From: Peptoanaerobacter stomatis
Lineage (GTDB): Bacteria > Bacillota > Clostridia > Peptostreptococcales > Filifactoraceae
DNA: 64,000 bases
Direction of reading: 5' to 3'
NCBI RefSeq assembly: GCF_000238095.2
Contig: NZ_JH815225.1
Location: 1,401,060 to 1,465,059, forward strand
This document shows, in pieces, positions 45,826 through 55,344 of this stretch (position 1 is its first letter; the number at the start of each line of letters is the position of its first letter). The notes under the pieces are model-generated. The model did not search any database and had not been told where the DNA came from. It saw only the letters and a list, made by a program, of their open reading frames with translations. The translations under genes and the position numbers were made by a program.

Positions 45826-46653
45826 TTAAAGCTCTGCAAACTTCAATATAGCTTCACTCATACCCTCATTATCATTGCTTGATGTGATATATTGGGCTAT
45901 TTTTTTCATATTTTCCGATGCGTTTCCCATAGCAACCGGAAACCCTGCCACTTTTAGCATAGATTCATCATTTTCTTCATCGCCTATACACATTATATTT
46001 TCTATCTCATAGTCGAATTTTTCCGCAAAAAACTTTACGCCTGCACCTTTTGATACACCTTTTGCTACTATTTCAATATTATTCCAGTATGATGATACAA
46101 TATCTATATATTCGTCATATTTTTTCATCTCTTGCTTTACTTGTTTCAATTTTTCTACATTTTCTTCCAATACTACAACTTTGTATATATTCGATTTTCG
46201 TTCATTTACCAAGTTTAGAGACAAATATATATTTATTTTCTTTTCTTGTTTTATGGTTTTGTTCATCTCATAGTAATATTTTGCTGTATATTTAAGATCC
46301 TTTGCGCATATGGAATCCTTTGTATAATAATAAAAATAGCAACCCGACTCATCAGCGGTTTTCAATATTTTATGCACTATATCATCTTCCAACAGTTTTG
46401 AAAAATACACTTCTTCCGTTATAGGATCTTGCAAAAGTGCCCCATTACATAATATGAGAGGCTTTTTTATATTCATTGTTTTTACAGTTTCCAAAACCAC
46501 AGGATAAATTCTGCCTGTAGCTATTGTAAAATCAATATTATTTTTTCTAAGTTCATTTACAGTTTCAATCGTTTTTTGTGATATTGTCTTGTCACTTCTA
46601 AGAAGTGTTCCATCCATATCGCTTATCACTATTTTTTTCTTTATTTCAAACAT
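45826..46653 (-). CDS. Cof-type HAD-superfamily phosphatase
   Basis: About 275-aa HAD hydrolase of the Cof type II cap group. Motif I is ISDMDGTLLRSD, motif II is TIATGRIYP, motif III Lys is KGVSKGAG, and motif IV is CIGDEENDESML. It probably dephosphorylates small sugar phosphates or cofactors. The start is uncertain: ATG 46653 (MFEIKKKIV) or TTG 46677; neither has a clean ribosome site. Confidence 0.82.
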   Translation of the reverse strand: MFEIKKKIVISDMDGTLLRSDKTISQKTIETVNELRKNNIDFTIATGRIYPVVLETVKTMNIKKPLILCNGALLQDPITEEVYFSKLLEDDIVHKILKTADESGCYFYYYTKDSICAKDLKYTAKYYYEMNKTIKQEKKINIYLSLNLVNERKSNIYKVVVLEENVEKLKQVKQEMKKYDEYIDIVSSYWNNIEIVAKGVSKGAGVKFFAEKFDYEIENIMCIGDEENDESMLKVAGFPVAMGNASENMKKIAQYITSSNDNEGMSEAILKFAEL

Positions 46654-46920
46654 CCCCTTACCGTTTAAATACTGCAAATTTTGTACAAATTATTATAATC
46701 TTCAAATATTTTTCATTTACATTGTCTTAAACTGTACTTATACTAAAGCTTTAAATTAATAATGCTGAAATTGTTTTGCAAATAAAATCGCTAACAAATT
46801 TATGATATACTATCACCTAATTAAATAGGCTTTAATATGAATATATGCTTTATAGATATTGATTAAACACTACCTTAAGCAAAATATATTCAGCACTGTA
46901 TTAAAAAATATCTACGTTTA

Positions 46921-47697
46921 TTAAATAATATTGTAAACTACAAAAAAAACAAGCATGAATATATTTTCAGATATTTCGGCTATAAATCCCAATATATCGC
47001 CTGTTATACCACCTATTTTTTTATATATCATATGTTTTATTCCAAGCATTATCGAAAAAGATATGATAAAGCTTATAATAAAGGTAATCAGCACAAAGCT
47101 GAATCCATATCCTCTGATAAACAAAGACAATATTAAAACTATTATTATATCCAAGGTGACAGCCAGCCTTAAAGTGCCCCTTCCAATCTTGCCTACAAAA
47201 AAATTCCCCATGCCGTTTTTTTTCGGATAATTCCCGAAATAAGCATATATTATCTGCATAGTTCTTGAAAAAATAACAGAAAATATGGCAAAATTTAAAA
47301 TAGCATATTGAATAAAAATATACACTATGCCTAATTTTAAAAGCACATTTACTATTATCCCCAAAACTCCGAAAGTTCCTATCCGAGAATCTTGCATAAT
47401 TTCTAAAATCTTATCTTTTTCTCTGCCGGAAAACAGCCCGTCACAAGAATCAGCAAGACCGTCATAATGAAGTCCTCCTGTAAAAATTATACTGCTAAGC
47501 ACATAAATTACAGACGAAAAAAATAGACTGTCTGCAAAATTATAGACCAAATTGGATATACTGCAATAAATGATACCCAAAATTAAAGCAACTATGGGAA
47601 AAAAAGCCATAATCTTAGAAAATTCTTTTTCGTCCTCAATGTTGCTTCGAATGGGTAATATTGTCAAAAAACTTATAGCGCCTTTTAATCTTTCCAT
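46921..47697 (-). CDS. cobS: Adenosylcobinamide-GDP ribazoletransferase CobS
   Basis: 258-aa membrane enzyme with about six membrane segments. The active-site region is GGLHYDGLADSCDGLFSG, followed by the conserved IMQDSRIGTFGV. It joins alpha-ribazole to adenosylcobinamide-GDP in the last step of B12 assembly. It follows cobC by 15 bp and belongs with cobU, 900 bp upstream. Confidence 0.92.
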   Translation of the reverse strand: MERLKGAISFLTILPIRSNIEDEKEFSKIMAFFPIVALILGIIYCSISNLVYNFADSLFFSSVIYVLSSIIFTGGLHYDGLADSCDGLFSGREKDKILEIMQDSRIGTFGVLGIIVNVLLKLGIVYIFIQYAILNFAIFSVIFSRTMQIIYAYFGNYPKKNGMGNFFVGKIGRGTLRLAVTLDIIIVLILSLFIRGYGFSFVLITFIISFIISFSIMLGIKHMIYKKIGGITGDILGFIAEISENIFMLVFFVVYNII

Positions 47698-47712
47698 AAT
47701 GTTTTCTCTTTT

Positions 47713-48291
47713 TTATCTGTTTAAAAAATTTAATATAGTGTTGTTTGAATATTTTTGAAGTTTCGTTATACTGCAATTTCCTATCTGTATTTTCCAAGAA
47801 AAAGAATAGTCTCCGACCATCTCTTGAGATATAATCGCTCTTATAACACAAGAATGCGATACTATAGCTATAGAATCATTTGTATCTTTTGCAAGTATAT
47901 CATTAAATGCCTGCGTAGCTCTCTTTCTTAGTTGTTCTCTGCTTTCTCCATTGGGAAATTCAAATTCACGCTTTTCACTGAGCATATCTCTTGCCAAAGA
48001 GGGAAAATTTTTTTCCACATCCGTAAACTTCATACCGTCTATATCTCCAAAATCCATCTCATGCAAATTTTCAACTTTTACCGGATTATCAAAAAAAGAC
48101 TTGGCTGTAAGGTAGGCTCTTTTAAGAGGTGAGCAGTAACATTGCTGTATATCATACTCTTGCATCTTTTGTTTTAACTGTTTGAGTTGCTCGTAGCCTT
48201 GCTCGCTTAGCTCGCAATCAAGTATGCCGGAAAATCTCATCTCTTTATTCATAACCGTTTCAGCGTGTCTTATAAGATATATTTCTTTCAT
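47713..48291 (-). CDS. cobC: Alpha-ribazole phosphatase CobC (histidine phosphatase)
   Basis: 192-aa histidine phosphatase. The catalytic RHAETVMNKE motif is at residues 8-17, with the second His in IVSHSCVIRAI and the acidic partner in FPNGESREQL. Histidine phosphatases in B12 clusters remove phosphate from alpha-ribazole phosphate. The position next to cobS supports that over a glycolytic mutase. Confidence 0.85.
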   Translation of the reverse strand: MKEIYLIRHAETVMNKEMRFSGILDCELSEQGYEQLKQLKQKMQEYDIQQCYCSPLKRAYLTAKSFFDNPVKVENLHEMDFGDIDGMKFTDVEKNFPSLARDMLSEKREFEFPNGESREQLRKRATQAFNDILAKDTNDSIAIVSHSCVIRAIISQEMVGDYSFSWKIQIGNCSITKLQKYSNNTILNFLNR

Positions 48292-48412
48292 ATTTCAGCC
48301 CTTTCAAAAAAAAATTCAATTTTTCGAATTGTTTAAAATAATACCAAAACCTATTTAAAGCACTAATTTTATATAAGTGCTATGATATTATACTTTTATA
48401 TTTTTACAATAT

Positions 48413-48540
48413 ATTGATACTGATATTGTTTTGATTAACGGATATATTTATATACTTTATTTATTTTAAATACACTTAATTTTAGTTAGCCAACAAATTC
48501 TTAAAAATAAAATATCCATTATTTTATTAACTTTTAGTAT
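48413..48540. repeat. Dispersed AT-rich intergenic repeat, copy C
   Basis: About 128 bp, closest to copy B at 28574: TTGATACTGATAT, TTTTGATTAACGGATA, TTATTTTAAATA, CTTAATTTTAGTTAG, ATATCCATTATT and TATTAACTTTTAGTAT. It lies between cobU and cobC and splits what would otherwise be a tight operon. Confidence 0.55.
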
Positions 48541-48595
48541 GAGTATATTGTGCATTATTAAATATACGCATAATTCTATTAGGTTTTAATATAAG

Positions 48596-49153
48596 TTATT
48601 TTATTTTCATACAAGTACCTGATACTACAAAATACACTTCATCAGATATTTGAGTAAATATCTGATTGATTTCTCCGTGTAATTGTACAAATCGCCTTGT
48701 GTATCTGTTTGCAGGTATTACACAAAGCCCAATTTCGTTAGTTATTATAACGAATTTGCATTTTGAATTTTTCATAGAATTCAGTATTTTTTGCACATAG
48801 TTTTTTACATCTGTGCAAAATTTTTCAAATATATCATTATCGCAAGTTTCAAAATCTATTTTGCTATGATACATAAGATTATTAATCATATTTGTAACAC
48901 AGTCAAGCAAAGCTGTATCATAATTGTCAAATTGACTTATTATCAAATTGTCTATGCCTGCAAAATTTTCAAATGTAAGCCAATCATTGCCTCTGCTTGC
49001 TATGTGCTTTTGTACTTTCAAATTCATATCGTCATCTGTTATTTCAGCAGTTGCTATATATGCTCTTTTTTTACCCATATCATAGGCTAAACTTTGTGCA
49101 AAATTTGACTTACCGCTTGAAATTCCACCAAGTACGGTTATAATTCTTGACAT
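48596..49153 (-). CDS. cobU: Adenosylcobinamide kinase / guanylyltransferase CobU
   Basis: 185-aa P-loop enzyme that phosphorylates adenosylcobinamide and adds GMP. The P-loop is GGISSGKSNFAQ, then RAYIATAEITDDDM (RxYxATA), RGNDWLTFE and TNEIGLCVIPANRYTRRFVQLHGEINQ. The start is ATG 49153 after GAGGG; an in-frame codon at 49171 is less well placed. With cobC and cobS it completes nucleotide-loop assembly, which fits salvage of cobinamide. No cobT is seen in the window. Confidence 0.85.
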   Translation of the reverse strand: MSRIITVLGGISSGKSNFAQSLAYDMGKKRAYIATAEITDDDMNLKVQKHIASRGNDWLTFENFAGIDNLIISQFDNYDTALLDCVTNMINNLMYHSKIDFETCDNDIFEKFCTDVKNYVQKILNSMKNSKCKFVIITNEIGLCVIPANRYTRRFVQLHGEINQIFTQISDEVYFVVSGTCMKIK

Positions 49154-49203
49154 ATAGCCCTCATTTAACAATATAATATTTTAAAATAAATCTATGCACT
49201 AAT

Positions 49204-50226
49204 TTATTCTTCCGTTTTGTCTTCGTTTTTAGCTTTATTTTCTGCAGCGAATTGTTTTATTGACTTTACCAAGTCGGCATCATAGATTTTTTTTGCCTGT
49301 TTTATTGCATTTTTAAAAGCTTTTTCATTTGATGAGCCATGTGCTTTTATAACTGTTCCGTTTGTTCCAAGCAGTATAGCTCCTCCATATTCTTCATAGT
49401 CAAGTGATTTTTTCATATTTTTCAGAGATGATTTTACGAGTAAAGCACCTATTTTTGATTTCAGAGATGACATAAAGCTGTTTTTTATGAGCTTCATCAT
49501 ATGAATGACAAGACCTTCTGAAAGTTTTAACACTATATTTCCTGTAAAACCGTCACAAACAAGTACATCTGCCTCTGTACTCGGTATATCTCTTGCCTCA
49601 ACATTTCCTATAAAATTTATAAATTTGTTGTCTTTCAGCATCTGATATGAGTCTATATATGTTTGTGAACCCTTTTTTTCTTCAGTTCCTATGTTTATTA
49701 AACCAACTTTAGGATTTTCTAAATTCAGTACAGCTTTTGCATATGCGTATCCCATAAATGCAAATTGATTTATATGTTCCGGTTTGCATTGCGCATTTGC
49801 TCCTACGTCAAGCAAAACAGTGGCACCATTTGTTTTTGGGTAAACAGTTGTAAGTGCAGGACGTTGTATTCCCTCTATTCTTCCTGTGATGAGCATACCG
49901 CTTGTAAGTAATGCACCTGTACTGCCTGATGATACCAACGCATCCGCCTTACCTTCAACAAGCATATTACAGCCAAGCACCATAGGTGAATTCTTTTTCT
50001 TTTTTATAGAGATTACAGGTTTGTCATCATTAGTTATATTTTCGCTACAATGCACCACTGAAACTTTTGTTTTGTCATATGTCTTTGTTTTTAAAAAGTC
50101 GTTTATTACATTTTCATCTCCAAGCAGCACTACATCAACGCCAAGCTCTTTTATAGACTCCAATGCTCCGTTAATTTGAGCTTGCGGAGCAAAATCTCCT
50201 CCCATAGTATCTATGGCTATTCTCAT
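49204..50226 (-). CDS. plsX: Phosphate acyltransferase PlsX
   Basis: 340-aa enzyme that turns acyl-ACP into acyl-phosphate for phospholipid synthesis. MRIAIDTMGGDFAP, SSGSTGALLTSGMLI, and CDGFTGNIVLKLSEG are the family blocks. The C-terminal tail is Lys/Glu-rich and probably flexible. It is not followed by the usual fatty-acid genes here; cobU comes next 50 bp away. Confidence 0.92.
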   Translation of the reverse strand: MRIAIDTMGGDFAPQAQINGALESIKELGVDVVLLGDENVINDFLKTKTYDKTKVSVVHCSENITNDDKPVISIKKKKNSPMVLGCNMLVEGKADALVSSGSTGALLTSGMLITGRIEGIQRPALTTVYPKTNGATVLLDVGANAQCKPEHINQFAFMGYAYAKAVLNLENPKVGLINIGTEEKKGSQTYIDSYQMLKDNKFINFIGNVEARDIPSTEADVLVCDGFTGNIVLKLSEGLVIHMMKLIKNSFMSSLKSKIGALLVKSSLKNMKKSLDYEEYGGAILLGTNGTVIKAHGSSNEKAFKNAIKQAKKIYDADLVKSIKQFAAENKAKNEDKTEE

Positions 50227-50244
50227 ATTCTATCCATCCTTGTA

Positions 50245-50601
50245 TTATAATTTCAATTTATCAGCCCAAAGCTCCTGCTTAAATCCCGTAAGAACAAAAT
50301 CATCTCCAACTAAAAGCGGTCTTTTTACAAGCATACCATCTGTTGCCAATATTTCCAATTTTTCATCATCACTCATAGTTTTCAGCTTATCTTTCAGGCC
50401 TAACTCTCTGTATTTCATACCGCTTGTATTGAACAATTTTTTTATATCCAAATTTCCGATTTTTATAAATTTTTCTAAATCTTCTTTTGTAGGATTGTCT
50501 GTAACTATGTTTCTATCTATATATTTTATTTTATTATCATCTAAAAATTTTTTTACTTTTTGACAAGTTGTGCATTTCGGATATTGTATAAATAATAGCA
50601 T
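50245..50601 (-). CDS. ArsC/Spx family thioredoxin-fold protein
   Basis: 118-aa ArsC-like protein with YPKCTTCQKVKKFL (CxxC at residues 10-13), DNPTKEDLEKFI and GMLVKRPLLVGDDFVLTGF, where the Arg in KRP is conserved. Spx-like regulators and arsenate-reductase-like oxidoreductases share this fold. Without the C-terminal Spx RNAP signature I leave it as ArsC family. It lies 18 bp upstream of plsX. Confidence 0.82.
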   Translation of the reverse strand: MLLFIQYPKCTTCQKVKKFLDDNKIKYIDRNIVTDNPTKEDLEKFIKIGNLDIKKLFNTSGMKYRELGLKDKLKTMSDDEKLEILATDGMLVKRPLLVGDDFVLTGFKQELWADKLKL

Positions 50602-50615
50602 GTTTTTTCTCCTGT

Positions 50616-51980
50616 TTAATTCTTAAAGCTGTGAACAGGCGCAGGCATAAATCCTGCACGATTTATTAATCTTTCACTTGATGTTTTACCTATATCTATT
50701 ATAGGTGCATAGCCTAATAAATCTCCAAATTCTACCGTCTCCCCTACATGTTTACCATATACCGGCACCAATCTTGTGGCTGTAGTCTTTCCGTTTATAA
50801 CTCCTATTGCACATTCATCAGCCATTATAGCCGATATTGTACTTGCAGGAGTATCTCCGTCTATAGCTATCATATCAAGCCCTACAGAGCATACTGATGT
50901 CATAGCTTCCAATTTATCAAACGACATACTTCCATTTGCAACCGCATTAATCATACCCTCATCTTCACTTACAGGTATAAATGCACCGCTCAATCCTCCT
51001 ACGTTTGATGATGCCATTATGCCACCTTTTTTAACCGAATCGTTTAAAAGTGCAAGTGCAAATGTCGTTCCGTGTCCACCTGCCTCATCTATTCCTATCT
51101 CTTCCAATATCCTTGCCACACTGTCGCCAATGTCCGCAGTAGGTGCAAGCGATAAATCTACGCTTGAAAAAGGATAACCTAAGTTTTCGGCAACTTCTCT
51201 TCCTATAAGCTCGCCCATTCTCGTCATCTTAAATGAAGTCTTTTTAATTTCTTCGCATACTGCTTGTATACTCTTGCCTTTTATTTTTTCCAATGCCGAT
51301 TTTACTACACCAGGTCCGCTTATACCTACATTTATTACAGTATCTCCCATGCTTATACCATGAAAAGCACCTGCCATAAAAGGATTGTCATCAACCGAAT
51401 TTGCAAAGACAACAAGTTTTGCACAGCCGATACTTCCTTTATCCTTAGTCTTAAGTGAAAGGTCTTTTATAACTTCTCCCAAAATTTTTATAGCATCCAT
51501 ATTTATGCCTGCTTTTGTGCTGGCTACATTTACACTCGAACATACTATATCAGTTGATGAAAGAGCATTCGGTATTGATTTTATAAGTATTTCGTCAGCT
51601 CTTGTCATACCTTTTTGCACAAGAGCCGAAAAACCTCCAACAAAATTTACACCTACATTTTTTGCAGCTTTATCAAGTGTAACTGCAAAATCTGTATAAT
51701 CGGTATCTCTTGTAGCGCCTGCTATTATAGATATTGGAGTAACTGATATTCTTTTATTTATTATAGGTACACGATATTTTTTCCCTATTTTTTCTGACTC
51801 TTCCACCAATTTTTCCGCTTTAAATGATATTTTATCATAGATTTTCTGTCTTGCTTTTTTTGAGTCCTCATCTATGCAATCAAGTAGTGATATACCCATC
51901 GTAACAGTTCTTATATCAAGCTTCTCATCACTGAGCATATTTATGGTTTCCAATATATTATCTCTATTTAAAAACTGCAT
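50616..51980 (-). CDS. PFL family protein (UPF0210/DUF711)
   Basis: 454-aa protein of the UPF0210 family, distantly related to pyruvate formate-lyase. Blocks seen include [31 protein letters not shown], and [20 protein letters not shown] near the C-terminal half. It is nearly always paired with a small ACT-domain gene, as here 74 bp upstream. The glycyl-radical motif of true PFL is not visible, so enzymatic function is unknown. Confidence 0.88.
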   Translation of the reverse strand: MQFLNRDNILETINMLSDEKLDIRTVTMGISLLDCIDEDSKKARQKIYDKISFKAEKLVEESEKIGKKYRVPIINKRISVTPISIIAGATRDTDYTDFAVTLDKAAKNVGVNFVGGFSALVQKGMTRADEILIKSIPNALSSTDIVCSSVNVASTKAGINMDAIKILGEVIKDLSLKTKDKGSIGCAKLVVFANSVDDNPFMAGAFHGISMGDTVINVGISGPGVVKSALEKIKGKSIQAVCEEIKKTSFKMTRMGELIGREVAENLGYPFSSVDLSLAPTADIGDSVARILEEIGIDEAGGHGTTFALALLNDSVKKGGIMASSNVGGLSGAFIPVSEDEGMINAVANGSMSFDKLEAMTSVCSVGLDMIAIDGDTPASTISAIMADECAIGVINGKTTATRLVPVYGKHVGETVEFGDLLGYAPIIDIGKTSSERLINRAGFMPAPVHSFKN

Positions 51981-52054
51981 ATTAAATTCCTTTCTACAAA
52001 AACACTTATAGCTGTATCAACGATTCTCTTAAATAATATGAATATTTGAAAAAA

Positions 52055-52324
52055 TTATATAGTATGCATTGCGTTAAACAGATTTTCGTGTTGAATTATT
52101 ATCTTTTGACCGATTTCTTTACCTATTTCATCAAACTCACTGCATAACTTTTCAAAGTTTTCTCCTATATTGGTAATATCTATAAGCATTATCATCGTAA
52201 AATAATCTCCAACTACACTTTGATTTATATCTAATATGTTAAGATTATGCTCCAATAATTTTCCTGATACTTTATGAATTATACCTACCATATCTTTACC
52301 TACAACAGTTACTACCGCGTTCAT
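52055..52324 (-). CDS. ACT domain protein (UPF0237)
   Basis: 89-aa single ACT domain, likely to bind an amino acid. MNAVVTVVGKDMVGIIHKVSG and NILDINQSVVGDYFTMIML are typical. It is the standard upstream partner of the PFL-family gene and may control it. AAGGAG precedes the ATG. Confidence 0.88.
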   Translation of the reverse strand: MNAVVTVVGKDMVGIIHKVSGKLLEHNLNILDINQSVVGDYFTMIMLIDITNIGENFEKLCSEFDEIGKEIGQKIIIQHENLFNAMHTI

Positions 52325-52353
52325 AAAATTCTCCTTTCAACTAATAAAAAAAA

Positions 52354-52998
52354 CTACCATCTATCTTTTATAATATGTTTCTCGCATATTTTGCCAAAAA
52401 AATGTACAACAACACCTGTAAAAAAACTTAGTATAACAGTATTTATACCTATTACAGAGCCTAAGGCAAAGCCTCCTGCAAGCATTAGTAAATCTTGAAA
52501 AACTCTTACTTGGTGAAAACTGAATTTTTCATTGAAATGTTTTATTATTGACATATTCATAAGTTCATATGGTGCTATCCCCAAATTTGCTTTAATATAT
52601 AAGGCTACACCTATTGAAAATATAAAAAATGCACTCAAAGACCAAATAAATTTAACATAAATAGATAATTGCAGAGGAAAAAATTGCAAATATAAAAAAT
52701 CCAAAAAATCTATTACATAACCTATCATACTCATATTTATCAGAGTTCCTATGCCAATCATCTTAATACATGGTCTGCACATCAAAACAGATAGCGCAAA
52801 CAAGATTGTATTGCATATCAAAAGTGTATTTCCGTATGAAGCTTTAAATATATCGCTCAAAGCTATAACCATAGTTCCATAAGAATCCACTCCCCAGTTT
52901 ACAAATTTAAAAACAGATATGCCATAGCCTATTAGCAAGCAACCTGTAATTAACATAATAAACCTTAAATAAAAAAACTTTATCTTAAAAATCTGCAT
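52354..52998 (-). CDS. YczE/YitT-like integral membrane protein
   Basis: 214-aa protein with five or six membrane segments. LITGCLLIGYGISVFKFVNWGVDSYG and NLGIAPYELMNMSII are the features of YczE-type proteins, which are of unknown function. GAGG precedes the ATG. It lies 29 bp upstream of the ACT gene on the same strand. Confidence 0.7.
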   Translation of the reverse strand: MQIFKIKFFYLRFIMLITGCLLIGYGISVFKFVNWGVDSYGTMVIALSDIFKASYGNTLLICNTILFALSVLMCRPCIKMIGIGTLINMSMIGYVIDFLDFLYLQFFPLQLSIYVKFIWSLSAFFIFSIGVALYIKANLGIAPYELMNMSIIKHFNEKFSFHQVRVFQDLLMLAGGFALGSVIGINTVILSFFTGVVVHFFGKICEKHIIKDRW

Positions 52999-53410
52999 AA
53001 ATTCCTCAAATTTTATAAATCGTTAAAAATAAACTTTAATTTTTCAAAATTTGCCATAAAATCGTGTATTTACATAGAATAAATTACTTATATTCATAAT
53101 TTTTCAAACTCTACAAACTTCAGTACAAAAAAATTAATATTATCTTTTTTATAAAAATATAATACTTCATAAAATTTTTTAAATTCATATTATTGTACCA
53201 CATCATAGATTTATAATAAACACCAAATTCTTCAAATCGATATAAATTATAGATAAAATGAAGGATAAATAGCTCTATAATATTATCTAAATTAAACACA
53301 GATATTTTTTTAAATAGACTTTATATGAAAAAAATATCATAAAATATATTTTTATTTTCTAAAAATATACTTGACTTTTTTTATTTAATAATTTATCATA
53401 TTATAAAATC
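52999..53410. other. AT-rich intergenic region before the T-box
   Basis: No gene seen. A promoter for the T-box transcript lies at 53371-53399 (TTGACT, 17 bp, TATCAT). Confidence 0.45.
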
Positions 53411-53671
53411 ATTGATTGAGAGTAGTAGTTTATATGATTTCTTTACAGAGAGCCCTACTTGGTGTGAACGGGTAAGAATAATTTAGATGAATGGACTCAT
53501 AAGATGCTGAGGCGAATAAAAGTAGCTTTAGACGTATACTCACGTTACAGAGTAAGGATATCGGTTTTTGAACCTGTATCTGATTGAGATGGGATTTTTT
53601 ATTATCCTAAGGAAGATGGTACCGTGATTAACACTCGCTCTTTCACATATGTGGAGTAGCGAGTTTTTTTA
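53411..53671 (+). ncRNA. T-box leader, tryptophan-specific
   Basis: T-box riboswitch with stem I starting near GATTGAGAGTAGTAG and AGAGAGCCCTACTTGGTG. The specifier is TGG at 53492-53494 (GAATGGACTC), matching tRNA-Trp. The T-box sequence GAAGATGGTACCGTG can pair with the tRNA acceptor end. The terminator is ACTCGCT..AGCGAGT with a T-run (53632-53670). Uncharged tRNA-Trp should let transcription reach trpP. Confidence 0.92.
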
Positions 53672-53899
53672 TTCCGTAAATATCTCAATCACATTAAATA
53701 TTTGTTATATATCTCAATTCCGGATAGGGATTTATAACAAGGTGTAATTAAAAGATATTTTATGCTGAACACTAACTAAAACTGTATTATAATTATATAT
53801 CTAAAAAACCATATTTTTTTAAATTGGCAAATATATAAAAATTAGAGATTTTATATTTTGTAATGGTGTTTCGTATCATAAGTTAAAGGAGAATAAAAA

Positions 53900-54406
53900 A
53901 TGAAGATTAAAAATTATATAATAACTGCATTGATGTTGGCTATGGGATTTATATTTCACGCAACTATTCCGGGGATAGCCGGTATGAAATTTGATTTACT
54001 GCTTATATTTATGATAATGGCAATTATCCTAAATCCTGATATACAAAACGTGATAGTTTCAGGTTTGGGAGGCGGAATAATAACTGCTCTTACTACTACA
54101 TTTCCAGGTGGTCAAATACCTAATTTTATAGACAAAATTATAACTGCATTGTTTGTATATGCACTTATAGAAATTATGAAGAATTTCAAAAATGATACGA
54201 TAAAATCAACTATATTAGTAGGTTTAGGTACATTTGTAAGCGGAAGCGTATTTTTGAGTACAGCATATTTTTTGGTAGGTTTGCCTGCCGGCTTTTCCTT
54301 ATTGATGATAAGCGTGGTTATACCTACTTGTATAGCCAACATATTTATGGGACTGTTTGTATATAAGGCTATAACTATTGCAACTAAGAGAGCAATAAGT
54401 CATTAA
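53900..54406 (+). CDS. trpP: Tryptophan transporter TrpP
   Basis: 168-aa membrane protein with about five hydrophobic segments. AMGFIFHATIPGIAGMKFDLLLIFMIMAIIL and GLGGGIITALTTTFPGGQIPNFIDK are the TrpP/YhaG blocks. The tryptophan-specific T-box directly upstream supports tryptophan uptake. AAGGAG precedes the ATG. Confidence 0.92.
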   Translation: MKIKNYIITALMLAMGFIFHATIPGIAGMKFDLLLIFMIMAIILNPDIQNVIVSGLGGGIITALTTTFPGGQIPNFIDKIITALFVYALIEIMKNFKNDTIKSTILVGLGTFVSGSVFLSTAYFLVGLPAGFSLLMISVVIPTCIANIFMGLFVYKAITIATKRAISH

Positions 54407-54557
54407 AATTTATTTAACACGCTTATTTTTATCAAAGAGTTTTTTCATTATTTAATTGATTTTAAGTATAGATATTAATACAATACTAAATCACACTAAA
54501 ATTCAATATTATGATAGAAAAATAGCCTAAGTAATTTTAAACTGTTTATGGACTTTT

Positions 54558-54599
54558 GAATTAATAAAATATCTATTATTCTATTGAATATTAATATTA
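54558..54599. repeat. Short intergenic repeat, copy D
   Basis: GAATTAATAAAATATCTATT and ATTGAATATTAATATTA recur with few changes at 57997-58039, and weakly match the right end of copies A-C. Confidence 0.35.
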
Positions 54600-54628
54600 C
54601 ACCTATCCGAAGATGGTAGGTGTTTTTT
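54599..54628 (+). terminator. Terminator before the pseudopilin genes
   Basis: ACACCTA..TAGGTGT stem with a T-run. It could end the trpP transcript. Confidence 0.65.
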
Positions 54629-54647
54629 GTAATTGATGAGGAATATT

Positions 54648-55193
54648 ATGAGAAAAGCTACGGTACTTATAAATGTTATAATCATTATGGTCATGCTCAA
54701 TATACTCGTACTTAGCGTGTTTATAATGAATAAAAACGTGGTACATTCAAGATATATGGCTATAACTGACAAGGCAAATGATATATATTCAAATTCCAAG
54801 GAACAGATAATCGATTTTTTGATATACGATATATTTAAAGAAGCCTTATATGATTTGAAAAAACATTATGATAAAGGAAATACCGAGCAAATTGGAGATA
54901 ATCTCTCTACATTTACCGGCATAGAAATCAGAAATTTAAGTCGTGATATAGATTACGAATTAAAAAACGAATTACAAGGTTTGACGACAAGCAAAATAGA
55001 ATTAAACAACAATATAATAGAGTTTATATTATCATATAAAAAAGAAGATAATACAGAAATCTATTACAACTATGTACTTAAACTTCCTGATTTTTCAAAA
55101 GAAGAAGATGTTGAAAAGCTAAAATCAGGACAAATTGATGCCATATATAACGAATATAAGCAAAGCATTATAGACAAAAAAATAAGCAATTAA
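54648..55193 (+). CDS. Membrane-anchored protein next to a pseudopilin
   Basis: 181-aa protein with one N-terminal hydrophobic helix (ATVLINVIIIMVMLNILVLSVFI) followed by a hydrophilic, Lys/Asp/Glu-rich, mostly helical domain. Start is ATG 54648, 6 bp after GAGG. It has no prepilin cleavage motif. The single TM plus outside helical domain and its position before a pseudopilin suggest a ComG/PilX-like minor pilus component. I do not recognise the family. Confidence 0.6.
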   Translation: MRKATVLINVIIIMVMLNILVLSVFIMNKNVVHSRYMAITDKANDIYSNSKEQIIDFLIYDIFKEALYDLKKHYDKGNTEQIGDNLSTFTGIEIRNLSRDIDYELKNELQGLTTSKIELNNNIIEFILSYKKEDNTEIYYNYVLKLPDFSKEEDVEKLKSGQIDAIYNEYKQSIIDKKISN

Positions 55194-55344
55194 ATTACAA
55201 TATTTTATACTTATTTTAAAACGCACTTTTTATGTTTTATTGTTGCAACGCTATTAATACTAACTTTTAAAAAGCGACATATAATATAAAATAATGCGAT
55301 AAATAGTCATATAAAAATATATTTATTACTATATCAGGTGAAAT

